Assembly: GCF_000143415.4 (NCBI RefSeq)
Contig: NW_003314266.1
Coordinates: 2,184,486 to 2,248,485, forward strand
Direction of reading: 5' to 3'
Source of the DNA: Selaginella moellendorffii
Taxonomy: Eukaryota > Streptophyta > Lycopodiopsida > Selaginellales > Selaginellaceae
Length of the DNA stretch: 64,000 nt
Made by a program: the position numbers and the translations under genes. Below the pieces are notes generated by a model. It saw nothing but the letters and a program-made list of their open reading frames with translations, was not told the DNA's origin and searched no databases. Of this stretch, positions 59,301 through 64,000 are shown piece after piece (within the stretch, counting starts at the first letter, position 1; each line of letters opens with the position of its first letter).

Positions 59301-59944
59301 GAGGAGATATCGTGTAAAGCTAAAGAAGTACTAAAACTAACCCGACAGGACCATGGTCGAGAGAAAGATGCTGTATGTTTGGAAGTTCGGAGGTTCCAGC
59401 AATCTCGGAACTCCCCGCAGCAAGAGCGCCTCCTACCTGTAAACTTGCAAGATCAACAAAGAACACAAGAACAATACTTGCAGCATACTTGCGATGCTTC
59501 CATCGGCGGCCTCTGGCTGCTGCAATCTCCATAGAGATGCTTCCTCAGCGTGTGCTTTTGCAGTGTAAGCTGCGTGGATTGCTTCGCAAGGTGGTCATTG
59601 TTCTCCACAAGGATCTTGTTCAAAGCAGTGAGCTTGGAGTTGAGACCGTGGAGGCGGCTGGTTTCCTTCCTTTGCTTCTCTCGACATCTGCACAGCATCA
59701 AAGAAGGAAACCAAGAAGAATAAAAACCAAGTGTACAAGAAGAACAGAAGAACTTTGATCTTCCTTACCGCCGGTTTTGGAACCAAACTTTGAGCTGCTT
59801 GGGGGCGATGTTTGCGAGAATGGGAGCTTCTTTCATGAGCTGCTGGCGGCGCAGAGAGCTGGGCTTGGGGCACTCATTGTAAACAAGCTCCAAGATCTCC
59901 AGCTGCTCGTTAGTGTACCGGGCGTACTTATTCTGCGGATCCAT
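56380..59944 (-). CDS. Class III homeodomain-leucine zipper transcription factor (C3HDZ)
   Basis: Eighteen minus-strand exons: 59944-59769, 59687-59489, 59436-59342, 59254-59164, 59107-59012, 58942-58829, 58774-58691, 58626-58441, 58399-58322, 58262-58156, 58084-57901, about 57797-57649, 57590-57510, 57452-57318, 57264-56975, 56888-56783, 56720-56583 and 56520-56380, about 816 residues. The homeodomain spans residues about 5-65 (YARYTNEQLEILELVY to KVWFQNRRCREKQRKE). The leucine zipper follows (LHGLNSKLTALNKIL), then the START domain (ALAEQSLADFLAKATGTAVD to about 390), a linker, and MEKHLA at the end (LVWRVDEQHLALMFVNWSF). The family specifies adaxial fate, meristem and vascular patterning and is restrained by miR166. 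Exon number and domain order are those of land-plant C3HDZ genes. No frame break is seen; the intron starting at 56782 uses GC instead of GT. Confidence 0.93.
59097..59175 (-). promoter_or_regulatory. miR165/166 target site, split by an intron
   Basis: Joining exon 4 (ends GGGATGAAG at 59164) to exon 5 (starts CCTGGTCC at 59107) gives an uninterrupted 17-nt match to the core of the miR166 complementary site. It encodes GMKPGP in the START domain. The same intron-spanning position is known in angiosperm HD-Zip III genes. Confidence 0.85.
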
Positions 59945-60826
59945 ACAAACTTCTCTCGTCCCTAGAAGCCTACCTCAAGCGCCTACATTGGAGTGCTGCC
60001 ATCGCCAATCGATCAAAAGGCGAGAAAAAAAAAAAGCGGAGCACGCATCAAATCGCGTCGAAAATGTGAGCGAGCACTCCTCTCAAACCCTAATCATAAG
60101 AGGAGTTTTGAATTTGTGACCACAAGCATTTGTGCCAGTGGCGCGCTCTAGTGGGACGCGTGGCAGCTCGTTGTTGGAGAGTGGGTCCCTATCGGCGGCG
60201 CCGCCAGCGGCGGAGCTTGTCGGGCGGGCAGAGGCAAAAAGACTGCGGTGTCTTGCCCGCGGCGAACGGGAGGGCGCCACGTAGCGCACGCGGCTATTGG
60301 CTGCTGGGCCATCGCATTGGCATCAATCAAACTTGAGCTTTACAACTCAGAGGACGGGCGAACAGTAATAGCAATCACCAAATTCTTGGATTGGGAATTT
60401 GGAGTGATTGGATTTTATCTATTCGTTTCCTTCTTCCAAGTGATTACTTATTACCTTGAAAGCGAAGCCATGAATTATGGTTAATGATTTTGGCCGATCG
60501 ATCAAAAGAGAGACAAAGAAGAACAAGGTACAAAGATCAAGCGACCGGGCACGAAGAAAAAACCGCTGTTTCCGTTGTTTCTTGATGGTCAAAGTTATCA
60601 TTTCATGGTGGTCATGATCTCCATTTTTTTTGTTTCATGGAAAGAGAGAAAGTAAACTTCGATTCTTTGCACCAGCCGAGCAAAAAAACTCGCGGCCGAT
60701 CGAATCGGAGGATGATTTTAGCATGTACATCAAAGAACAAAACCAAAAAAAAAAGCCAAAACGAAGCTCGAAAGTCAAGAGAGAGTGAGAGCTTTCTCTT
60801 TTTTCGTTTCTTTTTTTTCTTCTCGT
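59945..60826. other. Upstream region of the HD-Zip III gene
   Basis: Probable 5' UTR and promoter (leader with an A-rich run near 60030) and intergenic sequence. No ORF or RNA gene is supported. Confidence 0.4.
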
Positions 60827-61539
60827 TTACCGGGTAGCCAGAAGCCAAAACGCGAAGAAGAACGATGGCGAGACCATGAGCCAAGTGAGGAACGTCATGG
60901 CAGCGGCAGTCTCGTACTTGGCGCACTGATTCCCGCAAGCTTTGAGGTCTCGATCGATGAGAACTGCGATTCCAGACGATGCACAGGCAGCAGCGAAAGT
61001 TAGAGTCGCAGTAATCTGGAAGGAAAAAAAAGAGAAAAGAACGATCAAAAACTCAAGAACAAGGAAAGATCTACGTGAACTTTTAAAAACTTTTCTTTAC
61101 CCAGTCGCCGACCACGCAAAGGCTGAGAAACACGGAGTTTCGCAGGCTGGTGCGCTTGAGCAGGACGGAGAGATCCACGAGAGCGAGCGTTAAACTCCAC
61201 ACGAACTGTAGAACCATGGAAGCGACGAGATAGCTGCTCAAAAGAAAAGACCAAACAACCGAAGATCAAAACACTCCATCCAGCCCAAACTTTGGGAAGA
61301 ACCAACTTGGAACTTTAGAGCGCTTACCAGAAGGCGGTGATGGTGGAGAAATCCTTGACGCGGATCATGACGCTGAAGGCGCAGGCGGCGAATCCAACTT
61401 GGCCGACGCGCAATGCGAGTCCTCCAACAGTGCCGGGCATGCCCTGGAGCTCCTTAATCCTCATCCGGTGCTGTGGAAGATTGGCACCCCCGCCAGGATA
61501 TATCCCAAACGGATGCACCGCGGTGTGGCTAGCATCCAT
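60827..61539 (-). CDS. CASP-like membrane protein, CASPL5-type
   Basis: Minus-strand exons 61539-61328, 61233-61101 and 61015-60827 give 177 residues. The start is the ATG of [12 protein letters not shown]; another in-frame ATG 21 nt upstream is less like the family. Four membrane segments: [16 protein letters not shown], then [40 protein letters not shown] and [20 protein letters not shown]. The conserved Arg of segment 1, the Asp after segment 3 (LIDRD) and two Cys in the following loop (KACGNQC) are present. The family relates to Casparian-strip proteins that build plasma-membrane scaffolds; non-vascular plants and lycophytes carry CASPL5 members with unknown roles. Length and exon structure look intact. 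Confidence 0.9.
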
Positions 61540-61804
61540 CGCTCGGCCTGCGCGAACCAATCGCGCCGCGCCCCTGGCACTCGCTAGCTACCCGAGTGTG
61601 TGCCCAATACCTGGCGGGGAAGAGCGAATGGAATGCGCGCCGCCAGCGCCGGTGGAGCGATCTGTGCGTGGCGACACCCCTCACGACGAGTGCGATTCAC
61701 GGCTCGAGTCCAACGCACCACGCCCTGTCGTTTACGGGTTCGAATCCGGGCAGCTTTGGAATTTTAGTTGCCCTAGTATAAAACTAGAAATTTCCCTGGG
61801 CGGT

Positions 61805-62700
61805 TGACAGAGCTTACACATCAGCGCCTTTTCTCCATGCCGGATCTTTCCTCCTCTCTAGCACTCGTTGCCACCAAGGTCACAGTGTAATCCAAAGGCT
61901 GCACATCGCACTCAGGGTTTTCCTCCTGGGGGACCCCAGCAAAGTTTCCCCTTGAAATCCACACCTGGAAGAAGAAAATAAAACTCTTGCAAGAAAAGTC
62001 TAGTATACCTTGGCCTGTACATTCCTGAAGCTGAGCTTCTATTGGACAATGCATGGGCAGAGCTAGCTCAGAGACGCAACTGATTAAGCTGGAGCAACTC
62101 ATGAACCGAATCAGTCGATGAAGCGAATTCCCGTCACGAATTCCTGCCGCTTGTCCTTGCATTCCAGGCCCAGCTTAGCTATGAGCATCATTTGAGCCGC
62201 TGGAGACGCAATACCAGCTGCCACAACCCATGTCTATCCCGAAAATGAACTTATGATTGTTGGGCCAGCTTTAACAATGGGGATTTTCTGTCACGGCAAA
62301 AGAAGACTACTTCGAAAGCTTGAAAGTTTCAAGAGAACAACTGCTTGTACCAGTAACCCTTCGTTAAGAGACATGATGCAAAGTCCTTTAGATCGAATGG
62401 CCTCATCTTCGCACCTTGCTCTTTTAGAATACGCACCACCTGCGAAACAGGAGGAAGAGCTTTTTGCCAAACGCTTTGCTGAACATGTACCTCCAACTCT
62501 GCATCCTCACCACAAAATTTGCCATCTGGCTGCAAATAAGCCAATGTTGTGCCACTCCCGACGGCATCACAACCCCAGCCAGCCGATGATCTCGAGCTGG
62601 CTCTCGGGGAGATGGGTTGACGGGCCTCTCAGGCCAGGCCCAGCAGCGTGGCTCCAATCCGGACCCTTGACGCTGATGATCGTGTGAGTGCACGCAGTAG
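61805..62700 (-). other. Unresolved coding fragments, minus strand
   Basis: Open stretches look protein-like: VWISRGNFAGVPQEENPECD to 61821, then WVVAAGIASPAAQMMLIAKL and ECKDKRQEFVTGIRFID (about 62230-62110), and TLAYLQPDGKFCGEDAELEV, followed by KDFASCLLTKGYWYKQLFS (62544-62329). They may be exons of one unfamiliar gene or a pseudogene; I could not connect them with clear splice sites or name a family. Confidence 0.3.
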
Positions 62701-63093
62701 AACTCCCCCAAAACATTCATAAACTCTTTCCCACAAACAAAATGAACCCACTAGATCATACTTACTTTTCTTATTAAATTTATACCAAAAACAGAAAACT
62801 AAAAGGTAAAAATAAAAAACTTATCATAGAAATTCAATGTGAACACATGCTCTGTATAAATTTTTCAACCCATGTTATAAGAATAAACTAAGTTGTTTGG
62901 ATTTATAATTAGATTTTAACCTAATTGAACATAGATTGAGTGAAACAATATTCTTAATATTCTTATTATATTATTTCTTCATTTTTGTTAACTATATAAA
63001 ATAATATTAATTTTTTATTTAAGACAGATAACTAATAATTTCTTAGAAGCTCATAAGTATTTTTATGTCAACAACTTTTCCGACTAGTTAAGC

Positions 63094-63120
63094 AAAACCC
63101 AAAACCCAAAACCCAAAACT
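63094..63120. repeat. Short (AAAACCC)n array
   Basis: Three full and one partial copies of AAAACCC, one base away from the plant telomere unit AAACCCT in composition, in AT-rich DNA. Confidence 0.8.
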
Positions 63121-63162
63121 CAAAATTCTGCTATAAATTGTTATTAAGTTCTTATTATATAC

Positions 63163-63164
<2 letters not shown>

Positions 63165-63220
<56 letters not shown>
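63165..63220. repeat. (AT)n microsatellite
   Basis: About 28 uninterrupted AT dinucleotides, potentially cruciform-forming. Confidence 0.95.
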
Positions 63221-63223
<3 letters not shown>

Positions 63224-63859
63224 TATAAATTTCATTTAACATTATAAATATTTTATTAATTAAGTTCTGGCCCTTATGACCCCACTGACACTCCATCACC
63301 AAACAAATTTTTATGACCAAAAAACTAAAAAGTTTAAAAATTAAGCATCCTAATAAAAAAATTGAAATGTAATCTATTTATAAATCTGTCAAAACCATTT
63401 AAATATTGTAATATTTTAAATTTAAAACAACTCTAAATTTATTCAATAATACTGTCAATATAACATTTACAAAACATTTTTAAAAACAGTTACATTTAAA
63501 TTGCATAAATAATAAACACATTTAGTTATCATACAATTATATTGACATCACTTATCTATTAACTCTTCAAAATTTAACAATAAACATAAATATTAAACCT
63601 TGAAAAATATGTATTTGCAAATAAAACTTTAAATATTCCTAAACTATGTGAACTAAAAGGAATAAAAATCTATCTTCATATAATGTTTTTACATTAAAAT
63701 AAGTAATGAACTATCTAGTTGTAGTGATATTTTAGAAAAATCAGTCATGACATTATGCTGGTGATCAATGAAATTTGTAGAAATTTTTAGATTATGGGGT
63801 TTATGAATCCCAATATTAATTTGAATTATTTTTAATAATTTATAAGAATGAAATTATTT

Positions 63860-64000
63860 GTGAGTGCATGGAATATGGAAATATAATTCAAAAATGTGCA
63901 TATCAATTAATCCAAAAACCCTAGTATATATACAAAAGCAAATGATCCAAATTAAAACTAATTTGACAGTTACCAAAATCCCACTATACTAATATTAGTA
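63860..64000 (-). repeat. gypsy LTR end, copy 3, cut by the window edge
   Basis: Matches 6150-6310 and 9912-10085 (GCATGGAATATGG, AAAAACCCTAG, then CCCACTATACTAATATTA). The rest of the element would lie beyond the right edge. Confidence 0.65.

Larger units (their letters stand above)
62720..63859. other. AT-rich non-coding DNA
   Basis: Base composition changes sharply to mostly A and T. Stops occur in all frames and no gene is visible. Confidence 0.7.

Noticed and set aside
61725-61765. tRNA-like B box (GGGTTCGAATCCGGGC)
   Set aside because: The T-stem does not pair properly, and no A box, anticodon arm or acceptor stem could be placed upstream.

Overview
The window looks like nuclear DNA of a seedless vascular plant. 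The best guess is a lycophyte such as Selaginella, because the introns are very short (about 38-110 bp) and the genes are plant-specific: an 18-exon class III HD-Zip with a miR166 site, a PLS-type PPR protein, a CASP-like protein and a Ycf49-like plastid protein. The species is inferred, not proven. Compact GC-rich gene islands alternate with AT-rich, transposon-filled DNA. There is one assembly gap (24159-24521).

Layout. 1-3720 (+) holds most of a large multi-exon gene of unknown role. It ends in an FCP1/NIF-like HAD domain, all eight visible introns are phase 1, and a 22-nt palindrome recurs in its introns, exon and flank. 4150-11133 holds decayed Ty3/gypsy pieces on both strands, with one small secreted Cys-rich peptide gene (8940-9152) between them. 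11134-30861 is a cluster of large non-coding LTR elements (LARD-like). Two units share an LTR in tandem, and a third full unit is inserted inside its own kind with a 5-bp target duplication. That inner unit carries a miniature LTR element (21129-22096). 30862-34440 is a 5'-truncated gypsy element flanked by oppositely oriented LARD LTR pieces. 35100-35830 may be a decayed gag.

From 35981 on the DNA is genic: a Ycf49/DUF2499 plastid membrane protein, a region of unclear coding, an SMI1/KNR4-like plant protein (-), then a tandem triplication (about 39.4-50.5 kb). The triplication carries truncated copies of that gene's 5' end and divergent pairs of decayed lectin-like genes, with a scrambled PPR pseudogene in the second and third copies. 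Then follow a PHD-like zinc-finger gene, an intact PPR gene, a Dof-like zinc-finger gene, a TPR gene (-), the HD-Zip III regulator (-) and a CASP-like membrane protein (-). 61.8-62.7 kb has unresolved coding fragments. The last 1.3 kb is AT-rich repeat DNA ending in a gypsy LTR end.

The genes do not form one pathway. The HD-Zip III gene (vascular and leaf-polarity regulator, miR166-controlled) is the best understood. The most unusual parts are the palindrome-bearing phase-1 gene at the left end, the self-nested LARD cluster, and the decaying lectin-like gene triplication.
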